Source: Kocuria soli (lineage in GTDB: Bacteria > Actinomycetota > Actinomycetes > Actinomycetales > Micrococcaceae). Taken from it: a stretch of 64,000 nt of DNA. The stretch's first letter is position 1; each line of letters begins with the position of its first letter. The notes beneath the pieces were generated by a model. It made no database searches. It was not told the DNA's origin and saw nothing but the letters and a program-made list of their open reading frames with translations. Below are positions 8,623 through 20,029 of this stretch, one piece after another. Where the stretch lies: assembly GCF_003797835.1 (NCBI RefSeq), contig NZ_RKMF01000005.1, positions 140,584-204,583 on the forward strand, in the 5' to 3' direction. A program made the position numbers and the translations under genes.

Positions 8623-9372
8623 TCACACCGTGGTCGGTCGGTTGGTCTTCTGACCTGCCGCGGGACGCGACAGGGGAACATGTGTGTTGCAGACGTGGGC
8701 CCCGGCAGCGAGGGTCGACAGTCGACGGATGTCGACATCGAGCAGGGAGCTGATCATTCGGGTCTCGGCATCGCAGAACTCCGGGTGCCTGGTGGCGATT
8801 TCCTGCAGCGGGCAGTGGCCTTGGCACAGTTGGGCGGACAGCACCTTGTGTCGTGCAGGCCCGACCTTGACGATGGTCGCAGAGGCTGCGTACCCGTCGG
8901 CCGACAACAACTGGGCCAAGACATCCAGGCGCTCTGCGACGTCGTCGCCCGCGGCTTCCACGGTGGGCCGGTAGCGCCGCTCCATCCGCTGGAACTGCGC
9001 CGCCACGAACTCCCGCAGCGCCGTCTCTCCCCCGAGGTCCCGGATGGCACCGAGCGCGTCCGCGGCGATCCCGAGGTAGTCGTTGCCGATCCGCTCATGG
9101 CCTTCGGGAGCCACGACGTAGCGACGTGCGGGTCGCCCGGCACCCGCACCGTGACGGCGGACCATGGTCACCTCGATGAAGCGGTCACGTTCGAGGGCAT
9201 CGAGATGCCGGCGGATGGCAGCGGGCGTGAGGTCGAGCAGTCGCCCGAGGTCGCGGGCCGAAACGGGGCCGTGCTCCAGAACTGTGTTGAGCACCCTGGA
9301 TCGGGTGTTGGACTCCGCGGACTCCTCAAGGTTGAGCGGGGTACGGACGGAACCTGAATCGGTGTCGGTCAT
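8623..9372 (-). CDS. sufR: Fe-S-sensing transcriptional repressor SufR-like
   Basis: A 249-residue winged-helix regulator. The N-terminal HTH (ARDLGRLLDLTPAAIRRHLD, about residues 39-58) is followed by a wing with RRHGAGAGRPARRY. The C-terminal part carries cysteines in LCQGHCPLQEI, PEFCDAE and AHVCNTHVPL, the spacing expected for the cluster-binding domain of SufR. SufR proteins repress suf operons when Fe-S supply is sufficient. Position directly upstream of sufB on the same strand supports autoregulation of the operon. The operator was not identified. Confidence 0.92.
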   Translation of the reverse strand: MTDTDSGSVRTPLNLEESAESNTRSRVLNTVLEHGPVSARDLGRLLDLTPAAIRRHLDALERDRFIEVTMVRRHGAGAGRPARRYVVAPEGHERIGNDYLGIAADALGAIRDLGGETALREFVAAQFQRMERRYRPTVEAAGDDVAERLDVLAQLLSADGYAASATIVKVGPARHKVLSAQLCQGHCPLQEIATRHPEFCDAETRMISSLLDVDIRRLSTLAAGAHVCNTHVPLSRPAAGQKTNRPTTV

Positions 9373-9669
9373 GACTTCCCTCCCTCTGCTTACCTCGGCC
9401 TGGGTTCTGGTGGTCTCAGCGGCATGTTCGCCGGAATGCCTCGGCGGAAGCTCCTGCGCGCTTGGCTGGCCACGTGGCGTGACGCCGCAGGGTTCTGCTG
9501 CACGTCGTCGTCACGAACGCTCCGACACCGAGACCTTGCCCGGGTGCTTCGCTGCACCCCTGAAATACACAACCAAAGTATGACGCAATTGATTCCGTGT
9601 GCCTAGCAAGGGTGACCTCACCTGGGATGCGCGACAGCGCCACGCTTAATGTGACTGGTTCAGAATAAC
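9373..9669. promoter_or_regulatory. Intergenic region upstream of sufR, downstream of the heme A synthase gene
   Basis: No gene was seen. It should hold the suf promoter and SufR operator, reading leftwards. A small perfect hairpin (GGGTGC/GCACCC, 9542-9559) and a more AT-rich stretch at 9560-9600 are the only visible structures. The latter contains TTGCGT and TACTTT on the minus strand, but their spacing does not make a clear promoter. Confidence 0.4.
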
Positions 9670-10767
9670 TCAGTGTGTCGGGTCCGTGACCGGGCTGGTC
9701 GTGACGGCAGCCGGGTCTGCGGTGAGGGCAAACGCCTTCTCCACCGCGAAGGCGACGACGGCCACCAGCGTGGCGGAACCCACCAGGTGCAGGCAGACCG
9801 CCACGATCGGCAGTCCGTTGAAGTACTGGTAGAAGCCGACCGCGGCCTGGAACACGAGTACGCACAGCACCGTGGCGTAGGCGTTCCAGATCGGTCGAGG
9901 CCACCCGTTCCTGCCCACGATCCTGCCCGCGATCAGGGACAGGACGAGGAGTGCCACCAGCACGTAGACCGGCAGCGCATGGGCGCGCGCAATGACGACG
10001 GCGTCGAAGGCGTGCCGGGCGATCTCACCGGAATCCCCGGAGTGGGGCCCCGTACCGGTGACAAGAGTTCCCAGGTACACGATCAACAGTGTGAGGAACG
10101 CCATGCCCAGGGCTGTGGCTCGGATGATTCCCCTGGCGTGTCGTGCCTGGCCGGGTTGTTCCTTGGCGTCCACTTCAGGCAGCCCGGCTCGCCGGCAGCG
10201 GTTCACGAGGATTGCGGAGAGGTAGATCATGGCCGCCGAGAGCATGAAGTGAATGCCAACGATCCAGGGATTCAGGCCCGTACGGACGGTAATTCCACCG
10301 ACCACGGCCTGCAGGGGGATACCGAGTCCGAGCACCAGGGTCAAGCGGAAGAGATCCGGGCGTTCCTTGCGCATGCGGATCACGGCAAGGAAGGCAGCGA
10401 TCGCCACGAGGGTCAGCACGAACGTGAGTAGCCGGTTACCGAATTCGATCGCACCGTGGATGCCCATCGCAGCGGTAGAGGTCCAGGAGTCGTCCGTGCA
10501 TCGCGGCCACGTGGGGCATCCCAGTCCGGAACCCGTCAGGCGGACCAGGCCGCCGGTCAGGATCAGCAGTGAGTTGGCGAGCAGTGAGGCCCATGCGGTG
10601 GCACGTACCCACCCGTCCACCTGCGTGCGGAACAGGAAGTCACTGATCTTCCGTCGAACGTCCTTGGCCTCCCTGCCGCCCTTCACCGGCTTGGTCCCTG
10701 TGCCTGGTTCACCACGCGACGTGTCGTCGGCGGGAGTCGAAGCGGGGTCGGTCGGTGCGAAGCTCAC
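9670..10767 (-). CDS. ctaA: Heme A synthase, COX15/CtaA family
   Basis: The membrane enzyme oxidises the C8 methyl of heme O to make heme A for cytochrome aa3 oxidase. A polar N-terminal tail of about 50 residues precedes eight membrane helices. Conserved heme-ligand histidines appear in GIHGAIEFGNRLLTF, GIHFMLSAAMIYL, ARAHALPVYVLVALL and VCLHLVGSATLVAVV; the Glu-Phe-Gly-Asn-Arg after the first is a family signature. A Cys pair in the outer loop (GLGCPTWPRCTDD) matches the redox cysteines of actinobacterial and Bacillus-type CtaA. It starts at GTG 10767. The heme O synthase gene ctaB is 3 kb away. Confidence 0.95.
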   Translation of the reverse strand: MSFAPTDPASTPADDTSRGEPGTGTKPVKGGREAKDVRRKISDFLFRTQVDGWVRATAWASLLANSLLILTGGLVRLTGSGLGCPTWPRCTDDSWTSTAAMGIHGAIEFGNRLLTFVLTLVAIAAFLAVIRMRKERPDLFRLTLVLGLGIPLQAVVGGITVRTGLNPWIVGIHFMLSAAMIYLSAILVNRCRRAGLPEVDAKEQPGQARHARGIIRATALGMAFLTLLIVYLGTLVTGTGPHSGDSGEIARHAFDAVVIARAHALPVYVLVALLVLSLIAGRIVGRNGWPRPIWNAYATVLCVLVFQAAVGFYQYFNGLPIVAVCLHLVGSATLVAVVAFAVEKAFALTADPAAVTTSPVTDPTH

Positions 10768-10824
10768 GTGGTCACGTCCAGAACGGAATTTGGAGGGAGA
10801 AAGGGAAAAGATGTCTCCGTCAGT

Positions 10825-11637
10825 CTAGCTCCACCGGAACCACCGGGCCGTTGCGGCCCACGCAGCGACCGCCCAGACAGCAAGGATCAGGAGCGGTCCC
10901 GCGAGACCCGCGGACGCTCCCGGCACGAGCACAGCCCGCAGGGCGTCTCCCAACGCAGCCGAGGGCAACAGGGCCACGACGGGTGCAACCCACTCCGGAA
11001 GCGCCGCGGCCGGTGCCAAGGTACCCCCGGCGACCGCCAACAAGACCCAGAGGAGATTGACGACAGCCAACGTGGCTTCGGCGCGCAGCGTTCCGGCCGC
11101 CAGCATTCCCAGTCCGGTGAAGGCAACGGCCCCGAGCACCAGGACGGCCAACGCCGCCAGAACCCCCGGCAGGGACGGATGCCAACCGAGGACCATGGCG
11201 ACGACGCCGATGAGCAAGCACTGAAATCCCAGGACCAGTAGGATCGCGCCCAGCTTCCCCGCCACCAAACCGCTGCGACCCAAGGGCGTGGTGGCCAGCT
11301 GGCGGAGCACCCCGTACCGCCGGTCGAAACCCGTCTGGATGCCCTGACCGGAGAAGGCGTTCGAGATCACGCTCAGGGCCAGGACGCCGGGAACCGCGTA
11401 ATCGATGCGGGTGGTGCCCGGTAGCAGGACCGTGTCCAGCAGGTCCATCTTCGTGAGGGCGACCAGGGCGATCACGGGAAGGATCACCAACAGGAGCAGC
11501 TGCTCACCGTTGCGCAGCATGGTGAGCGCTTCGTACTTGGTCTGGCTCGCCACGCGTCGAGGCATGGGGGCCGCCCCGGCCGCTCTCGCATGACCAGCTA
11601 CTGCGCTTCGTGCGTGGTGTTGTTCCTTTGTGGTCAT
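10825..11637 (-). CDS. ABC exporter permease, ABC-2 type
   Basis: A 270-residue membrane protein with about six helices of the ABC-2 permease type, typical of DrrB-like exporters. FDRRYGVLRQLATTPLGRSG contains the cytoplasmic coupling segment. Its start overlaps the end of the ATPase gene by four bases (ATGA), so the two form a unit. An equivalent pair lies beside ctaB and suf in mycobacteria. The substrate is unknown. Confidence 0.9.
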   Translation of the reverse strand: MTTKEQHHARSAVAGHARAAGAAPMPRRVASQTKYEALTMLRNGEQLLLLVILPVIALVALTKMDLLDTVLLPGTTRIDYAVPGVLALSVISNAFSGQGIQTGFDRRYGVLRQLATTPLGRSGLVAGKLGAILLVLGFQCLLIGVVAMVLGWHPSLPGVLAALAVLVLGAVAFTGLGMLAAGTLRAEATLAVVNLLWVLLAVAGGTLAPAAALPEWVAPVVALLPSAALGDALRAVLVPGASAGLAGPLLILAVWAVAAWAATARWFRWS

Positions 11638-12689
11638 CGGATCTCCCGTCCGGCAATTGCCAGGAACACGTCTTCAAGGGTCCGGGGCTGCAGGGTCATC
11701 GACGTCGGCAGCTCGCCCGTGTCCGCCAGCCACGATGTGATGTGGGCCAAGACTTCAGGACGGATGTCACCGGTCACCGTGACCCGGTCGTCTTCGAGGG
11801 TCACGTTCAGCCCGATGGATCTCCCGAATGAACTGACTCCGGTTGGCGGCTCCTCGGACTCAGATGTGGACCGGCCCGACGAGACCGGTGGAGCCGACTC
11901 CCAGGCCCTCCGCTGGCCCGCCGTCAATCCGATGCGCAGCGCGCCGGGGCGTCCGCCGTCATCCCCGGCGATGAGTTCCGCCACAGTCCCCGAGGCACGC
12001 ACCGTGCCTCGGGCCACGATGACGACGTGGTCGGCCAGACGCTGGGCGTCGTCCAGGAGGTGCGTGGTCAAGACCACCGCGGTGCCCTGTTCGCGCAACT
12101 GGGCGATCAGTTCGAAGACCACGGTTCTGGACTGTGGGTCAAGGCCGGCCGACGGTTCGTCCAGGAAGACGATCTCCGGGTTCCCGGCGAGGGCGGCGGC
12201 CAGCGCCACGCGCTGACGCTGCCCGCCCGAGAGACGACGTAGCGGGGTCCGGGCAAAGGAATGGATGCCGAGTCGGTCCATGAGCCCGGACATGTCCGCG
12301 GGCTGCCGGTACATGGAACTCACGTGCCGTAGGAACTCTCCGGGTCGGGCGGACTGCGGCAGGCCGCCGTCCTGGAGCATGACACCCGCCCGGGACCGGA
12401 GCAGAGGTCCCGCGTTCCAGGGGTCCTCCCCCAGCAGTCGGACAGTGCCTCCGGTGGGCTTGAGCAGGCCCTGCGCGCATTCCAGCGTGGTGGTCTTCCC
12501 GGCACCGTTGGGACCCAACAAAGCCGTAACCTGGCCGTGGGCCGCGACGAAACTCAGTCCGTTGACGGCCCGCACGGCGTGGTGCCCCCGACCGTGGGAG
12601 ACGTTGAACTCCATCGAGAGGGCGCGTACTTCCAGCGCGGGCAGCTGCTGGTCGGCATCCGTTGGGGTCAGGGGGTGGTCCATCGGCAC
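11634..12689 (-). CDS. ABC exporter ATP-binding protein
   Basis: The 351-residue ATPase partner of the ABC-2 permease. Walker A is GPNGAGKTTTLE near residue 59, the signature LSGGQRQRVALA near residue 152 and Walker B IVFLDEPSAGLD near residue 173. A C-terminal extension of about 120 residues follows the nucleotide-binding domain, as in DrrA-like ATPases. The GTG at 12689 lies six bases after a TAGACT hexamer, which predicts a leaderless transcript; an ATG two codons later is a possible alternative start. Confidence 0.93.
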   Translation of the reverse strand: MPMDHPLTPTDADQQLPALEVRALSMEFNVSHGRGHHAVRAVNGLSFVAAHGQVTALLGPNGAGKTTTLECAQGLLKPTGGTVRLLGEDPWNAGPLLRSRAGVMLQDGGLPQSARPGEFLRHVSSMYRQPADMSGLMDRLGIHSFARTPLRRLSGGQRQRVALAAALAGNPEIVFLDEPSAGLDPQSRTVVFELIAQLREQGTAVVLTTHLLDDAQRLADHVVIVARGTVRASGTVAELIAGDDGGRPGALRIGLTAGQRRAWESAPPVSSGRSTSESEEPPTGVSSFGRSIGLNVTLEDDRVTVTGDIRPEVLAHITSWLADTGELPTSMTLQPRTLEDVFLAIAGREIR

Positions 12690-12695
12690 TCGGTC

Positions 12696-12701
12696 AGTCT
12701 A
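12696..12701 (-). promoter_or_regulatory. -10 element of the ABC exporter operon, leaderless type
   Basis: TAGACT on the minus strand ends six bases before the GTG at 12689, with no Shine-Dalgarno sequence in between. Confidence 0.45.
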
Positions 12702-12716
12702 GGTTCTGCCGACCGA

Positions 12717-13625
12717 CTAATCGGTCATGGCGTGCCGGACCACGCGCACGGCAGCTTCGATCCGTTGCCTGCTCTGCGTGGTCACCGGGTGCAGCGGACG
12801 CCGCGGCGCCGAGGTGCGAACCCCGCACACGTCGTTGAGGGCATAGATCGAACTCAGGGGACGTTCCCAGCGCAACACTTCGATCAGGGGACGCAGTGCC
12901 TCCTGCCAGCGCCGGACCGCGTCCTCATCTCCTGTGACCGCGGCGGTCCGGAAAGCTGTGAACTCCCGCGGCAGCGCGGCGGCCAATCCGGTGTGCCATG
13001 CGGCGCTCGCGATTGCGTCGTCGACGATCAGGTGCGCACTGGCCACACCGTAGGTGGTTCCTGGGTCACAGAGTTCGTCGAAGAGGTGCCGCCGGTTCTG
13101 CAGAGCACGCGCGGAGTCGGCGGTGTCCTTGAAGGCCACCACGTTCTCCAGCCGGGTGAGCTCAGCGGCCAGGTCCACGGGGTACACGAACCCCGTGGTG
13201 GCGGGATTGTTGTCCAGGCACAGCGGCAAGCTCACCGAGGAGGCCACGGTCTCCACCTGATCGGCAATCTCCGGCGACCGGAGTGCCACGTAGGACAGCG
13301 GGTTCACCACCAAGCCGTCGGCACCCGCGTTCTCCGCGTCCCAACCGAGTTCAAGGACACGTTGAGTGGTCAGGGCGGAGATGCCGACGCCCACGGGCAC
13401 GCCGGAGCCCTTGGCGGCGGCCACGGCGGTGCGCACGACATTGCCACGTTCCTGGTGATCGAGGTACGCGAAGGACCCCGCCGTACCCAGGACGCAGATC
13501 GCTTCCACACCGGAATCGGCCAGACGTTCGATCTGCTCGGCGAAGGTGACCAGATCGATCGCCCCGCCGGGAAAGAACGGAGTCACGGGGTAGGCGACCA
13601 GGCCGGAGAACTGCATGGTCAGCAT
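12717..13625 (-). CDS. Dihydrodipicolinate synthase/N-acetylneuraminate lyase family protein
   Basis: A 302-residue TIM-barrel aldolase of the DapA family. Visible hallmarks are LVAYPVTPFFPGG at the N-terminus, VLGTAGSFAYLDHQER (the G-T-x-G-E region, here with Ser-Phe), the central VVNPLSYV and the Schiff-base lysine in VAFKDTADS near residue 159. The substrate loop departs from the usual GTTGE and PYY patterns of true DapA. A sugar-acid aldolase or lyase is therefore more likely than lysine biosynthesis. It lies between ctaB and the ABC exporter on the same strand. Confidence 0.85.
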   Translation of the reverse strand: MLTMQFSGLVAYPVTPFFPGGAIDLVTFAEQIERLADSGVEAICVLGTAGSFAYLDHQERGNVVRTAVAAAKGSGVPVGVGISALTTQRVLELGWDAENAGADGLVVNPLSYVALRSPEIADQVETVASSVSLPLCLDNNPATTGFVYPVDLAAELTRLENVVAFKDTADSARALQNRRHLFDELCDPGTTYGVASAHLIVDDAIASAAWHTGLAAALPREFTAFRTAAVTGDEDAVRRWQEALRPLIEVLRWERPLSSIYALNDVCGVRTSAPRRPLHPVTTQSRQRIEAAVRVVRHAMTD

Positions 13626-13644
13626 GATGTGCCCTGCACTGTGG

Positions 13645-14625
13645 TCACAGGATGGGGCCGCCGATGAAGGGGTCCACGGCCACGGACACGAAGACCAGCG
13701 TCAAGTAGGTGATGGAGCTGTGGAACACCCGCATGGCCTGCTTGTCCGTGGGCTCCCCGGCGTTGGCGGTGTGGAGCAGGCGGTGGCACTGGTAGGCGAA
13801 CCATGCCCCGGCGGCCAGGCACACGGAGGCGTAGAACCACCCGGCGCCGCCCACGGGCACCAGCAGCAGGGAGCAGATCACGGTGGCCCACGCGTAGAGG
13901 ACCACCTGGGACGCGACCTTGCCCGCCGGGGAAATGGCACCCAGCATGGGGATTCCCGCGCGCGAGTAGTCATCCGCGTACTTCATGGACAGCGGCCAGT
14001 AGTGCGGTGGAGTCCACAGGAACACGACGGCGAACAGCACCATCGCGGGCCACGCCACCGTGCCGGTCACCGCGGCCCAGGCAATGACCACGGGCATGCA
14101 GCCGGCGACTCCACCCCAGACGATGTTCTGGGGTGTGCGGCGCTTGAGAATGATCGAGTAGAAGACGGCGTAGAGGAAGATCGCCAACGCCGTCAGGACC
14201 GCCGACAGGACGTTGACGAACACCAGGAACCAGGCCACGGAGACGATCGCGACCACCCAGGCGAACACGAGAGCCTCGCGGTCCCCCACGACCCGCGTGA
14301 CCAGCGGGCGCTTGGAGGTGCGCTTCATGAGCCGGTCCGACTCGCGGTCGATGTAGGAGTTGAAGGCTCCGGCCGCGCCGGCGGACAGGGTTCCGCCGAT
14401 CAGGGTGTTGAGGATCAACCAGAAACTGGGCATCCCCTGCTGAGCGAAGATCATGGTCGGCACGGTTGCAATCAGCAACAGCTCCACGATCCGGAGCTTC
14501 ATGAGCTGCAGGTACGCACGGACACGCTCGGTCAGGGTCGTGGAGCGAGGAACACCGGCCGCCGGGCTGTGGCCGGGCCCGCTGTCGGGTACCACGGCAT
14601 GCTCCGAGGCCTGCGCTGAGCTCAC
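13645..14625 (-). CDS. ctaB: Protoheme IX farnesyltransferase (heme O synthase)
   Basis: An integral membrane prenyltransferase of the UbiA superfamily that adds farnesyl to heme B to make heme O. The first Asp-rich motif is in AFNSYIDRESDRLMKRTSKR. The second conserved region includes YSIILKRRTPQNIVWGGVAG and WTPPHYWPLSMKYADDY. Nine or so helices are predicted. GTG at 14625 is preferred because AGGGAG lies nine bases upstream; an ATG at 14679 would add 18 residues but has no ribosome-binding site. The product feeds heme A synthase, encoded downstream on the same strand. Confidence 0.95.
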   Translation of the reverse strand: MSSAQASEHAVVPDSGPGHSPAAGVPRSTTLTERVRAYLQLMKLRIVELLLIATVPTMIFAQQGMPSFWLILNTLIGGTLSAGAAGAFNSYIDRESDRLMKRTSKRPLVTRVVGDREALVFAWVVAIVSVAWFLVFVNVLSAVLTALAIFLYAVFYSIILKRRTPQNIVWGGVAGCMPVVIAWAAVTGTVAWPAMVLFAVVFLWTPPHYWPLSMKYADDYSRAGIPMLGAISPAGKVASQVVLYAWATVICSLLLVPVGGAGWFYASVCLAAGAWFAYQCHRLLHTANAGEPTDKQAMRVFHSSITYLTLVFVSVAVDPFIGGPIL

Positions 14626-14963
14626 GTGTTCGCTCTCCCTGAGTAGTTGCTGTCGACCGCTCCGCCCGCCCGAGGTCATGAGCGTGACACCCGAAAACGT
14701 GGGGTTCGCACGGCACGAACGGAGACTTTCCTGCCACTCTACCGCCCGCCCGCCCGGAACGAAGAACCCTCGCGACAGAAGCGAGAACCGCGCACCGTCC
14801 GTGATCGGCGGTGATTATGCCGGGGGCGCAATGATGACGAAACCGGCCGTCGGCGTGTGCTCAGGCCTGCCCGGTTGACCTAGGCTGAACCACGGACAGC
14901 CCCGCGTGTCGCCGGTGTCTCGAACTCAGGTGCCACGCGCGTATCGCCTTAGGAAAGGACACC
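14626..14963. promoter_or_regulatory. Divergent promoter region between ctaB and tkt
   Basis: No gene was seen. Two -10-like hexamers face outwards: TAGAGT on the minus strand at 14736-14741 for ctaB, and TAGGCT on the plus strand at 14881-14886 for tkt, giving 5' leaders of roughly 100 and 70 bases. Neither has a clear -35. AGGAAAGG at 14951-14958 is the tkt ribosome-binding site. Confidence 0.4.
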
Positions 14964-17096
<2,133 letters not shown>

Positions 17097-17173
17097 ACCC
17101 CACGAGGACCGCCAAGACTTGGCCCACCGCCCCCGGACCGGGCCGACCGCAGCTAGCACGTTAGGAACTGAGG

Positions 17174-18280
17174 ATGACCACCTCCACCAAGAAGCTCTCC
17201 GAGGCCGGAGTCTCCATCTGGCTCGACGACCTCTCCCGTGAACGTTTGACCAGCGGGAACCTCCAACAGCTCATCGACGAGAAGGATGTCGTCGGTGTGA
17301 CCACGAACCCGACGATCTTCGCGGGTGCGCTGTCCAACGGCGCCGCCTACGCGGAGCAGGTCAAGGAACTGGCCGCCGAAGGCGTCGACGTCGACGAAGC
17401 GGTTTTCCGCATCACCACCGACGACGTCCGGGACGCCTGCGACGTCTTCGCCTCGATCGCCGAGGCCACACAGGGCGTGGACGGACGCGTCTCGATCGAG
17501 GTCGATCCCCGTCTGGCCAACGACCCCGAGGCAACGGCCACCATGGCGCGTCGCCTGGCCGAAACCATCGACCGGCCCAACGTCCACATCAAGATCCCCG
17601 CAACCGAGGCCGGACTGCCGTCGATCACCGAGACCCTCGCCGAAGGTGTGTCGGTGAACGTGACGTTGATCTTTTCGCTCGAGCGGTACCGCGCCGTCAT
17701 CAACGCCTACATGGCGGGACTCGAGAAGGCACTCGAGAACGGCAAGGACCTCTCCACCATCCACTCGGTGGCCTCGTTCTTCGTGTCGCGCGTGGATTCC
17801 GAAGTGGACAAGCAGCTCGAGGCCGTCGGCACCGACGAGGCCCTCTCCCTCAAGTCCAAGGCCGGGTTGGCCAACGCCCGACTGGCCTACCAGGTGTACG
17901 AGGAAGCCATCGGTACGGAGCGGTGGAAGCGTCTGGAGTCCGCCGGAGCGAACGTCCAGCGTCCCTTGTGGGCCTCGACCGGCACGAAGGACCCGGCCCT
18001 GCCGGCCACGCTTTACGTCGACGGACTGGTGGCACCCAACACGGTGAACACCATGCCGGAGAAGACCCTGGATGCGACCGCCACGGACGCCGAGATCACG
18101 GGTGACACGATCACCGGCACGTACGCGGAGTCGAACGCCCACCTGGATCGTCTCGCCGCCCTGGGCATCGACTACAACGACGTCGTGGCCAAACTCGAGT
18201 CCGAGGGCGTGGAGAAGTTCGAGGCCTCCTGGGCCGAACTGCTCGAAACGGTGCAGACCGCACTGGACCAGGCACGCTGA
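17174..18280 (+). CDS. tal: Transaldolase
   Basis: The 368-residue enzyme transfers the dihydroxyacetone unit between sugar phosphates. [14 protein letters not shown] at about residues 40-53 and [16 protein letters not shown] near residue 140, with the Schiff-base Lys, are diagnostic, followed by [15 protein letters not shown]. Length matches the long bacterial class found in actinobacteria. It follows tkt after 77 bases with its own AGGAACTGAGG leader and is probably cotranscribed. Confidence 0.98.
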   Translation: MTTSTKKLSEAGVSIWLDDLSRERLTSGNLQQLIDEKDVVGVTTNPTIFAGALSNGAAYAEQVKELAAEGVDVDEAVFRITTDDVRDACDVFASIAEATQGVDGRVSIEVDPRLANDPEATATMARRLAETIDRPNVHIKIPATEAGLPSITETLAEGVSVNVTLIFSLERYRAVINAYMAGLEKALENGKDLSTIHSVASFFVSRVDSEVDKQLEAVGTDEALSLKSKAGLANARLAYQVYEEAIGTERWKRLESAGANVQRPLWASTGTKDPALPATLYVDGLVAPNTVNTMPEKTLDATATDAEITGDTITGTYAESNAHLDRLAALGIDYNDVVAKLESEGVEKFEASWAELLETVQTALDQAR

Positions 18281-18289
18281 CACGGCGGC

Positions 18290-18324
18290 GGGCGTCGTGG
18301 GCCCACCCGGGCCCCGCGGCGCCC
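18290..18324 (+). terminator. GC-rich hairpin downstream of tal
   Basis: GGGCGTCGTGGGCCC can pair imperfectly with the GC-rich stretch ending at 18324. It lacks a T run, so it may be an attenuating or RNA-stabilising hairpin rather than a full terminator. Confidence 0.3.
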
Positions 18325-18398
18325 GTCACCATCTGCCGCCCGCAAACTCACCCATCACCCAAGAGGCGCACCAGAGACGTGCGCACAGAGAGGACGTC

Positions 18399-20018
18399 AT
18401 GAGTTCACTGTCCGTCATGCTCACCGGTGCGGCACGCGAAGCCGCTGAACGTCACGTTCCGACCCTCGTCCAGGAGAAATTCGCCTCCAGGCTCTTCGCC
18501 AAGGACCACACCATGTGGGGCGCGGCGGCCGAGGACGAAGCCGGAAAGCGTCTCGGCTGGGTGGATGCGGCCGAGGTGTCGCGGCCCCTGGTGGCCCAGA
18601 TCAACGAGCTCCGAGATTCTTTCGCGGCTGAAGGCGTGGACCGATTCGTCCTGGCCGGCATGGGTGGCTCCTCGTTGGCCCCGGAGGTCATCACCAGGAC
18701 CGCGGGGGTCGAACTGTTCGTCCTGGACTCGACGGACCCCGTCATGGTGCAGGCGGCCCTGTCCAAGGACATCGCGCGCACCGCCGCGGTCATCTCCTCC
18801 AAGTCGGGATCCACGGTCGAGACCGACTCCGCGCGTCGTGCCTTCGAGAAAGCCTTTGCCGACGCCGGTATCGACGCCGCACGCCGCATGGTCGTTGTAA
18901 CCGATCCGGGATCGCCGTTCGACGAGTCCTCCCGTGCCGCCGGGTACCGGGCTGTGTTCACGGCTGACCCCACCGTGGGTGGGCGGTTCTCGGCCATGAC
19001 GGCTTTCGGGCTGGTTCCCTCCGGTCTGGCGGGCGTGGACCTGGACGCGCTGCTGGACGAGGTGGACGAGGCCGCGGAGGCTCTGCGCGAGGATGATCCG
19101 GACAACCTCGGCTTGTTGCTGGGCGCGGCCATGGGCGGCACGTCGCCCCTGCGCGACAAGCTGCTGATCCAGGATCTGGGCTCCGGCATCGTCGGCTTCG
19201 CCGACTGGGCCGAACAGCTCATTGCTGAGTCCACGGGCAAGGACGGAACGGGTATTCTCCCCGTGGTCGTGGCTCAGGACGTTCCTGAACTCAAGGCACC
19301 CGTGGCCTCGGACGTGCTGCCGGCGTTCCTGGTTCCGGTGGATGCGGACACGGTGCCCGACGGTGACGCCGTCGCAGTGGCGGGGTCACTGGGTGGCCAG
19401 ATGCTGCTCTGGGAGGTTGCAACCGCGGTGGCGGGCAAGCTGATGGGGATCAACCCGTTCGATCAGCCCGACGTGGAGTCGGCCAAGTCCGCAACGCGCG
19501 CGGTCCTGGCGGACAAGCCGGAGCAGACCGCCGCGGACCTGGTGGACGGCTCCGTGGAGATCCGTGGCGACGCCGGACTGCTGGGCGAGGCACAGAACCT
19601 GACGGAGGCCCTGGAAGCCCTCCTGCAGCGGCTTCCCGCCGACGGCTACCTGGCTGTGCAGGCGTACTTCGATCGTCTGACCTGGGCGGAGCTCGAAGAG
19701 GCGCGGCCGCTTCTGGCGAAGGCCACCAGGCGACCTACGACCTTCGGCTGGGGACCCCGGTTCCTGCACTCGACGGGTCAGTTCCACAAGGGCGGCCCGG
19801 GCGTGGGTGTGTTCCTCCAGATCACGGCAGAGTCGGACACCGATCTGGAGATCCCCGGCATCCCCTTCACCTTCGGGGAACTGATCTCCGCCCAGGCCGA
19901 CGGCGACGCGCAGGTGCTCTCCGAACACGGGCGCCCGGTGCTGCGCTTGCGTCTGAAGGACCGCGAGACCGGCGTCTCCCAGGTGCTCGACGTCCTACAC
20001 GCACTCGCCCAGTCCTGA
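18399..20018 (+). CDS. pgi: Glucose-6-phosphate isomerase, actinobacterial type
   Basis: A 539-residue sugar isomerase interconverting glucose-6-P and fructose-6-P. The phosphate-binding SIS motifs are visible: LAGMGGSSLAPEV at about residues 85-97 and ISSKSGSTVETDSARRAF near residue 130. RFSAMTAFGLVPSGLAG and KATRRPTTFGWGPRFLHSTG follow. The sequence resembles the divergent Pgi found next to tal in Micrococcales rather than the E. coli enzyme. The ATG at 18399 follows GAGAGGACGTC; earlier in-frame codons would overlap tal. An unusual 50-base G/C homopolymer hairpin follows the stop. Confidence 0.93.
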   Translation: MSSLSVMLTGAAREAAERHVPTLVQEKFASRLFAKDHTMWGAAAEDEAGKRLGWVDAAEVSRPLVAQINELRDSFAAEGVDRFVLAGMGGSSLAPEVITRTAGVELFVLDSTDPVMVQAALSKDIARTAAVISSKSGSTVETDSARRAFEKAFADAGIDAARRMVVVTDPGSPFDESSRAAGYRAVFTADPTVGGRFSAMTAFGLVPSGLAGVDLDALLDEVDEAAEALREDDPDNLGLLLGAAMGGTSPLRDKLLIQDLGSGIVGFADWAEQLIAESTGKDGTGILPVVVAQDVPELKAPVASDVLPAFLVPVDADTVPDGDAVAVAGSLGGQMLLWEVATAVAGKLMGINPFDQPDVESAKSATRAVLADKPEQTAADLVDGSVEIRGDAGLLGEAQNLTEALEALLQRLPADGYLAVQAYFDRLTWAELEEARPLLAKATRRPTTFGWGPRFLHSTGQFHKGGPGVGVFLQITAESDTDLEIPGIPFTFGELISAQADGDAQVLSEHGRPVLRLRLKDRETGVSQVLDVLHALAQS

Positions 20019-20029
20019 ACGTGAGGACC

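Noticed and set aside
6881..8653. A 590-codon plus-strand frame opposite sufB and sufD
   Set aside because: It spans the antisense of two conserved genes and has shadow composition.
9542..9559. Small hairpin GGGTGC/GCACCC considered as a terminator of the heme A synthase gene
   Set aside because: The stem is only six pairs and no T run follows on the minus strand.
18072..18398. Upstream extension of the pgi frame into tal
   Set aside because: The extra 109 residues are an out-of-frame reading of tal with Arg/Pro/Thr bias; the ATG at 18399 has a proper ribosome-binding site.
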